DNA of 64,000 bases from contig JAEXAY010000005.1 of the NCBI GenBank assembly GCA_023457895.1, positions 1 to 64,000 on the forward strand. The letters run 5' to 3'. The DNA comes from Pseudomonadota bacterium. Lineage in GTDB: Bacteria; Pseudomonadota; Alphaproteobacteria; Sphingomonadales; Sphingomonadaceae. Positions 6,820 to 15,884 of the stretch are shown here, piece after piece. The notes under the pieces are model-generated. The model was not told the DNA's origin, searched no databases, and saw only the letters and a program-made list of their open reading frames with translations. Each line of letters opens with the position of its first letter. The first letter of the stretch is position 1. The position numbers and the translations under genes were made by a program.

Positions 6820-9590
6820 CAGAATTGGGTTCCTACGTTGAAAGTGAACAATTTAGTGTCATCCCCGGGTTTCTTGATCAGCGCCTTGGCGACGTCGATG
6901 CGGAACGGACCGAACGGCGAGTTCCAGTTGACCCCCACGCCGACCGAAACGCGCGGACTGGCGGTGTTGCCGTAGAAGCGCTCCTCGAACGGATTGAGCG
7001 GTGTGAAGCCATTGGCTGAATCGCAGGCCGTCACGGTCTGCGCCGGCGTGGTGCCGGAGGCCGGGATCGTGACCTGCCCGATAAACTGGGTCGCACCGGT
7101 TGTCGCGTTACGGCAAAGCGTCTTGACCCTGCCGTCGTTGATACCGTTGCCATATTTTCCGACGGCATTGTCGGTGAAATAGTCAAGCGTTGTGAGTTGA
7201 GGACGCTTCACACTCCATACTGATCCCACATCGACAAATACCGAGGGGCGCAGCCCCATCGACTTGCCGCCCGAGCCGAGAGGAATTTCAAGCTCGGCAC
7301 GGCCCATATAATAAGCGCGCCCGCCAAGTGCGTCATCGACGGCCTGGTCGCGATGCAGGTTGAACACGGGCTGTGCGGGATTGGTGATATCGATCGCAGC
7401 CTTGGGATCGGCGGCCGCATAATATTTGAGCACGCGCGGGCCGATTCCGCGGATATCGAAGCCGCGCATCTGCGGTTCACCAAGGAACCAGCGGTCATTC
7501 AGCCGGATCTGATCGATGCCAATCCCGCGGCTTTTCTCGAGCGGATGGATATATCCCCCCTGTCCTTGCACAGAAAAGACGAACCCCTTGCCCAGGTTCC
7601 AATATTTGTCTGCTTGCGCCGAAGTCTTGAGATATTTCACATCGCCGCCAAGACCGGCAAAATCCTGATTCAGTGCAATACTGTGACCCCGAGTCGGCCG
7701 CAGACTGTTGTCGCGCGCATCATACGCAATGGTATAGCCGAGCAGCGAGGTGGTGCGCTTGCCGATGGCATCGCAAAGATAGCGGCCTGCAACGAGCGGA
7801 TCACAGCTGCCGCCGAAATAATAAAGTCCCCTGTCGAGGCTGATCTTGTCCATGTTGAACGTGTAACGTCCCTGCATCGTAATATATTCGGTAATCGGGA
7901 CGCCGACCCGGATCGCCATACCGGTGGTCGACTGTTCAAAGGTCGTCTTGCGCTCGTTCGAATTGATGAAGTTGAAAGAGTTGAGGTCGCGCCGGTAGAC
8001 GCTGCCACTGAGCGCAATATTGCGGTCAAACAGATAGGGTTCGGTGAAGCCGAGTTCTGCGGACTTCGAATAGCTCGACCAGTTGACCGAAGCGCTGAGC
8101 TGTTGCCCCTTGCCGCGGAAATTGCGCTGGCGGATCGAACCGTTGAGAATGAAATTCTCGATACTTGAAAAACCGGCTGACAATTGCAGTTCGCCGGTCG
8201 ATTTTTCCTCGACATTGGCTTCAAGGATGATGCGATCCGGTGCGCTGCCCGGTTTTTGCTCGATCTTGAGATTTTCCTGGAAGTAGCCGAGCGAATTGAT
8301 GCGGTTTTCGGACCGCTTGACGGCGAAGGTGTTGAACGCATCGCCTTCATTGAGACGGAACTCGCGGCGCACGACCTTATCCTGCGTCAGCGTATTGCCA
8401 TTGACGTCGATGCGCTCGACATAAACACGCGGAGATTCGCCGACCTTGAACAGGATCGACATCGTCTTCGCGTCCTTGTCGCGCGAAAACTGCGGATTGA
8501 TGTCCGCGAAGGCATAGCCGAAGGCGCCGGCGGTTTCAGTCAGGCGCTCAACCGTGTCCTCGACCTGCTTGGCATTATACCAGTCACCCGCCTTCATCGG
8601 CAACGCGCTCTGTAGCATTTCCGGGCGGAAATCGCGCAGATCGCTTTCGATCTTCACATCCCCGAACTTGTAGCGCTCACCTTCCTCCACCACATAGGTG
8701 ATGATGAAATCCTGCTTGTCGCTGGTGAGTTCGGCAACCGCCGACACGACCCGGAAATCGGCATAGCCCTCGGTCAGGTAAAACTGGCGCAGCTTCTGCT
8801 GGTCATACGCCATGCGGTCCGGGTCATAGCTGGTATTGCCGCTAAGGATCGAGGTGAGGCCAGCCTGCTTGGTCGCCATCTCTCCGCGCAGTTCGCCATC
8901 GGAAAAGGCATCGTTGCCGATGATGTTGATCTGGCGAACCTTGGACTTGGGGCCTTCATTGATTTCAAACACGATATCAACGCGGTTCTGGTCAAGCTCG
9001 ACCATCTTCGGATCGACCGTCGCGGCATAGCGGCCCTGCCGCTTGTACAATTCAAGGATGCGCGCGACATCGGCCCGAACCTTTGATCGTGTATAGATTT
9101 GCCGGGCCTGAAGCTTGATTTCGGGGCGGATCTTGTCTTCCTTGAGCCGCTTGTTGCCTTCAAGGATGACGCGGTTGATCACCGGGTTTTCCTTGACCTG
9201 GATGACCAGCGCGCCGGCATTGTCGGTAATCTGCGCGTCGGCAAACAGCTCGGTTTCGTAAAGATCCTTCAGCGCCTGATCGAGCGACGCGCGCGTATAA
9301 GGCTGCCCCGGACGCAGGCGGATATAAGACAGGACGGTATCGGGTTCCAGGCGCTGGTTGCCAACAACCACCACCGAGCGAATGACGTTCGTTTCGGGCA
9401 CCGCTACTGGCGCGGTCTGCGTGGCGGCTTGCGGAGCCGCCACGGGTTGCGTTGCCGCAGGATCGGCCGTCTGCGCAGCTACCGGCGCCGCGAGCGACAC
9501 AAGCACGGTGCCCGTCAGCAAAGTTGCCATAATGCGGCGCGAAAATTGAACCTGGCTGCCGTCCCGGTTGATATTGGCCATCACCCGCAT
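6819..9590 (-). CDS. bamA: Outer-membrane protein assembly factor BamA
   Basis: BamA is the barrel of the BAM complex that folds outer-membrane proteins. Five POTRA repeats fill roughly the first half after the signal sequence (IRSVVVVGNQRLEPDTV begins the first). The C-terminal Omp85 barrel includes the VRGF-like motif in RGFDIRGIGPR and ends in the typical aromatic QF. A low-complexity Ala/Pro/Gln/Thr linker precedes the first POTRA. I chose the ATG at 9590 because AGAGGA lies just before it; the frame extends to 9641, and ATG codons at 9632 and 9605 are alternatives. The product is about 923 residues. It lies in the conserved rseP-bamA-skp-fabZ order. Confidence 0.96.
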   Translation of the reverse strand: MRVMANINRDGSQVQFSRRIMATLLTGTVLVSLAAPVAAQTADPAATQPVAAPQAATQTAPVAVPETNVIRSVVVVGNQRLEPDTVLSYIRLRPGQPYTRASLDQALKDLYETELFADAQITDNAGALVIQVKENPVINRVILEGNKRLKEDKIRPEIKLQARQIYTRSKVRADVARILELYKRQGRYAATVDPKMVELDQNRVDIVFEINEGPKSKVRQINIIGNDAFSDGELRGEMATKQAGLTSILSGNTSYDPDRMAYDQQKLRQFYLTEGYADFRVVSAVAELTSDKQDFIITYVVEEGERYKFGDVKIESDLRDFRPEMLQSALPMKAGDWYNAKQVEDTVERLTETAGAFGYAFADINPQFSRDKDAKTMSILFKVGESPRVYVERIDVNGNTLTQDKVVRREFRLNEGDAFNTFAVKRSENRINSLGYFQENLKIEQKPGSAPDRIILEANVEEKSTGELQLSAGFSSIENFILNGSIRQRNFRGKGQQLSASVNWSSYSKSAELGFTEPYLFDRNIALSGSVYRRDLNSFNFINSNERKTTFEQSTTGMAIRVGVPITEYITMQGRYTFNMDKISLDRGLYYFGGSCDPLVAGRYLCDAIGKRTTSLLGYTIAYDARDNSLRPTRGHSIALNQDFAGLGGDVKYLKTSAQADKYWNLGKGFVFSVQGQGGYIHPLEKSRGIGIDQIRLNDRWFLGEPQMRGFDIRGIGPRVLKYYAAADPKAAIDITNPAQPVFNLHRDQAVDDALGGRAYYMGRAELEIPLGSGGKSMGLRPSVFVDVGSVWSVKRPQLTTLDYFTDNAVGKYGNGINDGRVKTLCRNATTGATQFIGQVTIPASGTTPAQTVTACDSANGFTPLNPFEERFYGNTASPRVSVGVGVNWNSPFGPFRIDVAKALIKKPGDDTKLFTFNVGTQF

Positions 9591-9668
9591 CTGTCCTCTA
9601 TCCATATCAAATCCATTCCGCCGCTTCGCCATCGGGCGCAACCGGCGTGCTTCCCTGCCCCAAGCGCG

Positions 9669-10802
9669 CTAACCAATCAAGCCAGCAAGCCGTTTCCAAA
9701 CCCCAAAACTGTCGAGATCGTTGAACGTCACAACGACAAACAGCATCGCCACCATGGCCAGCCCGAACCGGAACGCCCATTCCTGTACTTTCTGATCCGC
9801 CGGTTTGCGGCGAACGGCCTCTATCGCATAAAACATCAAATGCCCACCATCTAACATCGGCAGTGGCAGCAAATTGATGAACCCAAGATTGATGGAGACG
9901 AAGGCCATCATCATCACGAGGGGTTCCCAGCCCAGCGCAAGTTGTTCACCGGAATGCTTGGCGATCTTGAGCGGCCCGCCCAGGTCCTTGACCGTGCGCT
10001 GGCCGACCACGATCTGCCGCAATCCTTCGACCATCAGGTTGAGAATGCCGCGGATCTGGCGCAGCGCCACGCCCGGCGCCTCGATCAGCGAAACCGGCTT
10101 GACCTCTACGCCAGCGCTGCGGATGCCCATGCCGCCGCGCGTCTGGACGTTGCCGAACTGGTCCTTTTCGGTGAACTCCTGCAGCACAAGGCGAACCTGG
10201 CGAGCCTGCCCGGCGCGTTCAAAATCGACCGTGACTGGTGTGTTGGCGTGCAACAAGACGGCCTGCGCAAGCTCTTCAAACCGTTCGACCGGTTCACCAT
10301 CAAGCGCGGTGATGCGATCGCCAGTCTGCAAGCCCGCCTTCGCCGCCACCGAATTCGGCATTACCGCGCCAATGACTGGCGGGGTAACCGACTGGCCATA
10401 AGCCATCGCAAAGCCGGCAAGGACAACAAATGCGAACAGGAAATTGATCGCAGGGCCCGCAAACACGATCGCCGCGCGTTTCCACACCGGCTGGGTCTGC
10501 AACATCCCGGCCCGTTCCTGCGGCGTTGCGTCCAGCGGAACGTCGCCCGGCTGGCTTGCGGGGTTCATGTCGCCTGCAAACTGGACATAACCGCCCAGCG
10601 GCATCCAGCCGAACTTCCATCGCGTCCCGCGCCTGTCGGTAAACCCCGCGATTTCGCGCCCGAACCCGATCGAAAATACCTCTGAACGGACGCCAAGCCA
10701 GCGCGCGACAAGATAATGGCCAAGTTCATGGACAAACACCAGCGGGCCGAGCACCAGCAGGAACGCGATAATCGTCATCAAAAGGCCGGGGGATTGGATC
10801 AA
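9669..10802 (-). CDS. rseP: Site-2 intramembrane zinc protease RseP
   Basis: RseP cuts membrane-spanning substrates such as anti-sigma factors and signal-peptide remnants. The zinc motif HELGH is at residues 25-29 in the first membrane segment, and the second motif, LPLPMLDGGHL, is near residue 310. A PDZ domain lies between them (NSVAAKAGLQTGDRITALDG). The length of 377 residues is normal for alphaproteobacteria with one PDZ domain. The start is a TTG at 10802 with AAGG close by, overlapping the dxr stop; an ATG at 10778 is possible but has no ribosome binding site. Confidence 0.95.
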   Translation of the reverse strand: MIQSPGLLMTIIAFLLVLGPLVFVHELGHYLVARWLGVRSEVFSIGFGREIAGFTDRRGTRWKFGWMPLGGYVQFAGDMNPASQPGDVPLDATPQERAGMLQTQPVWKRAAIVFAGPAINFLFAFVVLAGFAMAYGQSVTPPVIGAVMPNSVAAKAGLQTGDRITALDGEPVERFEELAQAVLLHANTPVTVDFERAGQARQVRLVLQEFTEKDQFGNVQTRGGMGIRSAGVEVKPVSLIEAPGVALRQIRGILNLMVEGLRQIVVGQRTVKDLGGPLKIAKHSGEQLALGWEPLVMMMAFVSINLGFINLLPLPMLDGGHLMFYAIEAVRRKPADQKVQEWAFRFGLAMVAMLFVVVTFNDLDSFGVWKRLAGLIG

Positions 10803-11968
10803 GCCGCCTTGCTTTCCACCATGATTGATGCAACGCGGCGGGCTTCGTCATCCGCCGCATAAATATCCGCCAGACTGTCCGGCGTGGCGGGGCTATAGCG
10901 GTCCATGACGGCTTCCACAATTGCCGCGATGTCGAGAAAGCCGATACGCCGGTGGAGAAAGGCGGCGACTGCAATTTCGTTGGCGGCATTGAGCTGCGCC
11001 GGGCGGGCGCCGCCTTCATTGATTGCCTGCCGGGCGAGACGAATGGCGGGAAAACGCACGGGATCGGGCGCTTCGAATTCCAGCTTGCCGATCGTCGCGA
11101 GGTCAAGCGGAACGCACGGCGTTTCCATCCGCACCGGCCAGGCAAGCGCCGATGCTATGGGTATGCGCATATCGGGCGACCCCAGTTGCGCCAGCGTCGA
11201 GCGGTCGCGAAATTCCACGAGACTGTGAATCACCGACTGCGGATGAACAATGATATCAATCGCATCATGCCCCACCGGGAACAGGTGATGCGCCTCGATC
11301 AGTTCGAGTCCCTTGTTCATCATGGTCGCGCTATCGACCGAAATCTTCGCGCCCATCGACCAGTTCGGGTGCGCGACCGCTTGTTCAGGCGTCACGCGGC
11401 GCATCTCTTCAAGCGAATGGCGCCGGAAAGGCCCCCCGCTCGCGGTCAGCGTGATGCGGCGTACATCGTCGATGCGGCTGCCGCCAAGACATTGAAAGAT
11501 CGCATTATGTTCGCTGTCGACCGGAAGCAGCATAGCCCCCGACTTCGCCGCCGCGGCCATCATCAACTCGCCTGCGGAAACAAGCGCTTCCTTGTTGGCG
11601 AGTGCGACGGTTTTTCCGGCCTCAAGCGCAGCCATGGTCGGCGCAAGGCCGGCGCAGCCGACGATGGCTGCCATGGTAAGGTCGGCACCCAGCCGGGCGG
11701 CATCGACCAGCGCCCGTTCACCACCCGACCTGCCGATATTGGTCCCGGCCAGCGCTTCATCGAGCGCACCGGCGCGTTGCGCATCGCCAATAATGGCGAC
11801 CTCTGCGTCAAACTCCCGCGCAAGCGCCGCAAGACCGGCGACATCGCTGTTGGCGGTGAGCGCGACGACCCGCCATTGCTCGCGATTGCGGCGAACGAGG
11901 TCGAGCGTCGACTGGCCGATCGAACCGGTCGCGCCGAAAATCGAAATGGATCGAGGTGTAGCGGTCAC
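10799..11968 (-). CDS. dxr: 1-deoxy-D-xylulose-5-phosphate reductoisomerase
   Basis: Dxr makes 2-C-methyl-D-erythritol 4-phosphate, the first committed step of the non-mevalonate isoprenoid pathway, using NADPH. The NADPH-binding motif GATGSIGQST is at residues 12-21. The metal and substrate sites are visible in LLPVDSEHNAIFQCL and in LTASGGPFR, followed by MGAKISVDSATMMNKGLE. The length of 389 residues fits the family. The start is a GTG in a GTGA overlap with the cdsA stop, and its own stop overlaps rseP. Its neighbour uppS uses isoprenoid precursors from this pathway. Confidence 0.97.
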   Translation of the reverse strand: MTATPRSISIFGATGSIGQSTLDLVRRNREQWRVVALTANSDVAGLAALAREFDAEVAIIGDAQRAGALDEALAGTNIGRSGGERALVDAARLGADLTMAAIVGCAGLAPTMAALEAGKTVALANKEALVSAGELMMAAAAKSGAMLLPVDSEHNAIFQCLGGSRIDDVRRITLTASGGPFRRHSLEEMRRVTPEQAVAHPNWSMGAKISVDSATMMNKGLELIEAHHLFPVGHDAIDIIVHPQSVIHSLVEFRDRSTLAQLGSPDMRIPIASALAWPVRMETPCVPLDLATIGKLEFEAPDPVRFPAIRLARQAINEGGARPAQLNAANEIAVAAFLHRRIGFLDIAAIVEAVMDRYSPATPDSLADIYAADDEARRVASIMVESKAA

Positions 11969-12657
11969 GGGTTCAGGAACCAGATCACAAGACCGATCAC
12001 GATCGCGACCGGCAACAGCCCATCGAGACGGTCCATTACCCCGCCATGCCCCGGGATAAGCGCGCTCGAGTCCTTGACCCCCGCGCGCCGTTTCATCCAG
12101 CTTTCAAAAAAGTCTCCGGCCTGCGCGACAACCGCCATCGGCGCGCCGAGGAGATACAGGCCGGCATCCGATCCGCTCCATTTGCCGATCAGCCAGCTGA
12201 CCAATGCGGCCGCGACCATGCCGCCGCCGAGACCAGCCCAGGTCTTGGACGGTGAAATCGCCGGAGCGATCTTGGGGCCACCGATGGCGCGCCCGGCGAA
12301 ATAGGCGCCGATATCAGTCGCCCATACCGTCGCCATCAGCCACAATGCGCCCTTGAAGCCCAACGCTTCACGAACGAAAAACAAGGCCAGCGCCCCAGCT
12401 CCGACATAGAGCAAGCCGCCGGCAAGCCAGCCCCAGCGTCCACCGGCGGACAGCGGCATTTTCAAAGTGATCGTGTGCCATTCCCACAACATGGCAAGCG
12501 CCGCCAGCAGCGCGAGCGCGGCAAACACCCACCCTCCGGCCCAAAGTGCGGCGACGGCAATCGCGATCATCACCACGCCGGATACCGCGCGGACGCCGAG
12601 ATCGCTGTTTTTGCTGCCCGGCTGACCCGTGTCCTGTGATGGGACCGTCTGCGTCAT
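11965..12657 (-). CDS. cdsA: Phosphatidate cytidylyltransferase
   Basis: CdsA makes CDP-diacylglycerol from phosphatidic acid and CTP in the inner membrane, feeding phospholipid synthesis including pssA at 18.5 kb. The signature of the family is clear in the C-terminal half: ISPSKTWAGLGGG, then FFESWMKRRAGVKDSS and PGHGGVMDRLDG with the metal-binding Asp. Several hydrophobic segments precede it. At 230 residues it is shorter than the E. coli protein (about 285), as is usual in this group. The ATG overlaps the uppS stop by four bases. Confidence 0.95.
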   Translation of the reverse strand: MTQTVPSQDTGQPGSKNSDLGVRAVSGVVMIAIAVAALWAGGWVFAALALLAALAMLWEWHTITLKMPLSAGGRWGWLAGGLLYVGAGALALFFVREALGFKGALWLMATVWATDIGAYFAGRAIGGPKIAPAISPSKTWAGLGGGMVAAALVSWLIGKWSGSDAGLYLLGAPMAVVAQAGDFFESWMKRRAGVKDSSALIPGHGGVMDRLDGLLPVAIVIGLVIWFLNP

Positions 12658-13346
12658 AATCCGCCAAATCTCCGGTTGCGCCCGGCGAAGGCCTCCAGCG
12701 CGTCCGCCAGATGCTTAGGGGTAAAATCGGGCCACAATATGTCTGTAAAATAGAGTTCGGCATAAGCCGCCTGCCACAGCAGGAAATTGGACAGCCGCTG
12801 CTCGCCGGAGGTGCGAATGACGAGATCGAGCGGCGGCAAGTCGGCGGTATAAAGATTGGCCTCGATCGCTTCCGCGGTAATCTCGCCGGCTTCAGCGGCG
12901 CGCCGCGACGCGCGGACCAGTTCGTCCTGCGCGCCATAGTTCAGCGCCACCACCAGGGTTGAACCATTATTCGCTGCTGTACGCGCGACGGCGCCGTCAA
13001 TCATTTTGACAAGATCGGCCGGCAAGCGGCTATAATCACCGATAATTTTTAACCGGACATTGTTGGCGTCAAACTCCTCGATGTCCGCCTGGATAAAATG
13101 TTTGAGCAACCCCATGAGGTCGCTCACTTCCTGTTCGGGTCGCTTCCAGTTCTCGCTCGAAAAAGCATAGAGCGTGAGCGCCTCCAGCCCCATTTCCCGC
13201 GCCGCGCGCGCAATCTTGCGCACCGTCTCGACACCGGCCTTGTGCCCCGCGAGGCGCGGCAGCAGGCGTTTCTTCGCCCAGCGCCCGTTGCCATCCATGA
13301 TGATGGCGACATGGCGGGCGGCAGGCTGAGGCAAATTGGAAGACAC
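12654..13346 (-). CDS. uppS: Isoprenyl (undecaprenyl) diphosphate synthase
   Basis: UppS builds undecaprenyl diphosphate, the lipid carrier for peptidoglycan and other cell-surface polymers, from farnesyl diphosphate and isopentenyl diphosphate. The active-site motif HVAIIMDGNGRWAKKR lies at about residues 12-27 with catalytic Asp near residue 18. LTLYAFSSENWKRP and DLVIRTSGEQRLSNFLLWQ are further family motifs. The length of 230 residues is typical. The start is a GTG with no clear ribosome binding site, 23 bases after frr. It sits between frr and cdsA as in most proteobacteria. Confidence 0.96.
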   Translation of the reverse strand: MSSNLPQPAARHVAIIMDGNGRWAKKRLLPRLAGHKAGVETVRKIARAAREMGLEALTLYAFSSENWKRPEQEVSDLMGLLKHFIQADIEEFDANNVRLKIIGDYSRLPADLVKMIDGAVARTAANNGSTLVVALNYGAQDELVRASRRAAEAGEITAEAIEANLYTADLPPLDLVIRTSGEQRLSNFLLWQAAYAELYFTDILWPDFTPKHLADALEAFAGRNRRFGGL

Positions 13347-13369
13347 AGACGAAGAACGGCAGACCCGGC

Positions 13370-13927
13370 TTACTGGCCGAGAATTTCCTTTTCCTTGGCG
13401 GTCGCGGCAGCGTCAGCGTCGGCAATCGCCTTGTCGGTCAACTTCTGCACCTCGGTTTCAAGTCGCTTCTTGTCGTCTTCCGAGATTTCCTTCTTGTTCT
13501 CGTCGGTCTTGATGTCGTCCATCGCGTCGCGGCGGACGTTGCGGATGGCGACGCGTGCTTTTTCGGCATATTGCCCGGCGACCTTGGAAAGCTCCTTGCG
13601 GCGCTCTTCGGTCATGTCGGGGATCGGCAGGCGGATAGTCTGCCCATCGGTGATCGGATTGAGGCCGAGCCCTGCCGACCGGATCGCCTTTTCCACCGGG
13701 GTCATGTTCGACTTGTCCCAGACCTGCACCGAAAGCATGCGCGGTTCGGGCGCCGACACGGTCGCGACCTGGTTGAGCGGCATGTTGGCGCCATATACCT
13801 CGACCTGCACCGGATCGAGCAGCGTCACGTTGGCGCGGCCGGTGCGTAAACCCTGCAGGTCGTGCTTCAATGATTCCACCGCGCCATTCATCCGGCGCTC
13901 GACGTCGGCCTTGTCATATTTCGGCAT
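13370..13927 (-). CDS. frr: Ribosome recycling factor
   Basis: This factor splits post-termination ribosomes together with EF-G. The 185-residue protein starts MPKYDKADVERRMNGAVESL and carries LRTGRANVTLLDPVQVEVYG and the conserved RKELSKVAGQYAEKARVAIR helix. The ATG at 13927 lies four bases from the pyrH stop. The open frame upstream overlaps pyrH and is not part of the protein. It belongs to the rpsB-tsf-pyrH-frr transcription group. Confidence 0.97.
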   Translation of the reverse strand: MPKYDKADVERRMNGAVESLKHDLQGLRTGRANVTLLDPVQVEVYGANMPLNQVATVSAPEPRMLSVQVWDKSNMTPVEKAIRSAGLGLNPITDGQTIRLPIPDMTEERRKELSKVAGQYAEKARVAIRNVRRDAMDDIKTDENKKEISEDDKKRLETEVQKLTDKAIADADAAATAKEKEILGQ

Positions 13928-13931
13928 GGGA

Positions 13932-14657
13932 TTAATCCTCCTGGTTGCTGACGACCGTGGCAGCCCCTTCTCCGCGCAGCACCCTGGCAAGATTGCCGGA
14001 TTCGCGGATGTTGAACACTACGATCGGAATATTATTGTCCCGGCAGAGCGCGACGGCGCTCGCATCCATGACCTTGAGATCATCCGCCAGCACCTTGTTG
14101 AAGCTGACATGGTCATAACGCCGGGCGGTCGTGACCTTCTTCGGATCGGCATCATAGACGCCATCGACGCTCGTGCCCTTGAACAAGGCGTCGCACTTCA
14201 TCTCGGCGGCACGCAGCGCCGCGCCGCTGTCAGTGGTGAAATAGGGGCTGCCGACACCGGCGGCGAAGATCACCACCCTGCCCTTTTCCAGATGCCGTTC
14301 AGCACGGCGGCGGATGACAGGCTCGCACACCTGATCCATCTGGATCGCCGACTGGACGCGGGTGTGGACGCCCAACTGTTCGAGCGCATTCTGCATCGCG
14401 AGTGCGTTCATCACGGTCGCGAGCATGCCCATATAGTCAGCCTGGGCGCGGTCCATGCCCTTGGCCGCCCCGGCCATGCCGCGGAAGATATTGCCGCCGC
14501 CGATGACGAGGCAGATTTCAAGCCCGCTATCCTTGGCCGCCTTGACCTCGGCCGCCATGCTGGCGACGGTTTCCGGATCGATGCCGAACTGGTTAGGCCC
14601 CATCAGCGCCTCACCCGAAAGCTTGAGCAGGATTCGGCGATAGTCGGGGCGGGTCAT
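13932..14657 (-). CDS. pyrH: UMP kinase
   Basis: PyrH phosphorylates UMP to UDP, the entry to UTP and CTP. The amino-acid kinase fold is visible: ILLKLSGEALMG at the N-terminus, then VIGGGNIFRG, a central FAAGVGSPYFTTDSGAALRA and the TSVDGVYDADPKK nucleotide-binding segment. The length of 241 residues is typical. It lies between tsf and frr, 165 bp after tsf, with a strong hairpin in that gap. Confidence 0.97.
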   Translation of the reverse strand: MTRPDYRRILLKLSGEALMGPNQFGIDPETVASMAAEVKAAKDSGLEICLVIGGGNIFRGMAGAAKGMDRAQADYMGMLATVMNALAMQNALEQLGVHTRVQSAIQMDQVCEPVIRRRAERHLEKGRVVIFAAGVGSPYFTTDSGAALRAAEMKCDALFKGTSVDGVYDADPKKVTTARRYDHVSFNKVLADDLKVMDASAVALCRDNNIPIVVFNIRESGNLARVLRGEGAATVVSNQED

Positions 14658-14771
14658 CCAGATTATTCCTACAGATTCAGTCAGTTCACGGCGCTTTTGG
14701 CGCGCCCGGCAAAACTATGGCGCGGACCATAGGGGAGCCGCGCCATAGTCTCAATTGAAAATAAGCCTGCC

Positions 14772-14791
14772 CTGAGCCCCGAAGGGCTCAG
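14772..14791. repeat. Strong 8-bp hairpin between tsf and pyrH
   Basis: CTGAGCCC at 14772-14779 and GGGCTCAG at 14784-14791 form a perfect stem with the loop CGAA. There is no U-run on either side, so it is not a simple terminator. Elements of this CTGAGCC...GGGCTCAG kind are scattered repeats in many sphingomonad genomes, from general knowledge; only one copy is visible here. It may affect the tsf-pyrH message. Confidence 0.5.
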
Positions 14792-14822
14792 CATGACGCC
14801 ATGCAGTAGGGCAGCGCGTTAC

Positions 14823-15752
14823 TTATGCGCCGCCCACAGCCGCCGCGACTTCCGCCGCGAAGTCAGTTTCCTTCTTCTCGATGCCTTCACCGAGCTGGAA
14901 CCGAGCATAGTCAGTGAGCGTGATCGTCGCACCGGCTTCACGGCCGGCAGCCGCGATCACTTCCGCGACCGGGGTCTTGCCGTCGATCACGAACAGCTGC
15001 GAGAGCAGCGCATTTTCCTTGCGGTACTTGGCGATTGCACCATCGACCATCTTGGCGATGACGTCGGCCGGCTTGCCGCTTTCGGCCGCCTTTTCCTCGG
15101 CAATCGCACGTTCGCGCGCGATGGTGTCGGGGTCGAGGCCTTCGCCGTTGAGCGCGAGCGGAAATGCCGCCGCGATGTGCATCGCAATCTGCTTGCCGAG
15201 CGGTTCGAGCACATCGGCGCCCGCCGAGCTTTCGAGCGCAACGAGCACGCCGATCTTGCCGAGGTTGGGCGCCGCAGCATTGTGCACATAGCTCACGATC
15301 GCGCCTTCCTTGACCTCGAGGATCTTGACGCGGCGGACCTGCTGGTTTTCGCCGATGGTCGCGACATTGTTGGTGAGTGCATCCTGCACCGTACCGCCAG
15401 CCGGATAAGCGGCGGCCAGCAGCGCTTCGGCATCAGCCGCGCCGGTTTCAAGCGCAACCTGCGTCACGTTGCGGACGAAATCCTGGAACTGCTCGTTCTT
15501 GGCAACGAAGTCGGTTTCCGAATTGACTTCGACGACCGCGCCCTTGGTGCCGCTCGTGGTCACGCCGACAAGGCCTTCAGCGGCGGTCCGGCTCGACTTC
15601 TTGGCGGCCGCAGCGAGGCCCTTCGAACGCAGCCAGTCGACGGCAGCTTCGATGTCGCCATTGGTTTCGGCGAGCGCCTTCTTGCAGTCCATCATGCCCG
15701 CGCCCGAGCGTTCGCGAAGTTCCCTAACGGTAGCGGCAGTGATTTCAGCCAT
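14823..15752 (-). CDS. tsf: Translation elongation factor Ts
   Basis: EF-Ts exchanges GDP for GTP on EF-Tu. It begins MAEITAATVRELRERSGAGM, followed by MDCKKALAETNGDIEAAVDWLR, the N-terminal UBA-like domain. The core includes NSETDFVAKNEQF, a hallmark that contacts EF-Tu. The length of 309 residues is typical. It follows rpsB after 132 bp and has a good ribosome binding site (GAAGGAAACAACC before the ATG). Confidence 0.97.
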   Translation of the reverse strand: MAEITAATVRELRERSGAGMMDCKKALAETNGDIEAAVDWLRSKGLAAAAKKSSRTAAEGLVGVTTSGTKGAVVEVNSETDFVAKNEQFQDFVRNVTQVALETGAADAEALLAAAYPAGGTVQDALTNNVATIGENQQVRRVKILEVKEGAIVSYVHNAAAPNLGKIGVLVALESSAGADVLEPLGKQIAMHIAAAFPLALNGEGLDPDTIARERAIAEEKAAESGKPADVIAKMVDGAIAKYRKENALLSQLFVIDGKTPVAEVIAAAGREAGATITLTDYARFQLGEGIEKKETDFAAEVAAAVGGA

Positions 15753-15844
15753 GGTTGTTTCCTTCTTTCATCTGTGCAAGGCGAGGAGCGCTGCGAGTGG
15801 TCCTCGCGCGCCCCCCTTGATCATTTCGGTTACGCATTGATGAC

Positions 15845-15868
15845 GGCGCGGTCTTTATTCGCCGCGCC
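15845..15868. other. Hairpin in the rpsB-tsf gap
   Basis: GGCGCGG at 15845-15851 and CCGCGCC at 15862-15868 form a 7-bp stem with a ten-base loop just past the rpsB stop. No U-run follows, so it is more likely an attenuator or an mRNA-stabilising structure than a full terminator. Confidence 0.35.
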
Positions 15869-15884
15869 TGTCTTCACCGGTTGC

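Noticed and set aside
13098..14732. A 544-residue plus-strand open frame over uppS, frr and pyrH
   Set aside because: Antisense to three well-identified genes, no family motif and low-complexity composition.
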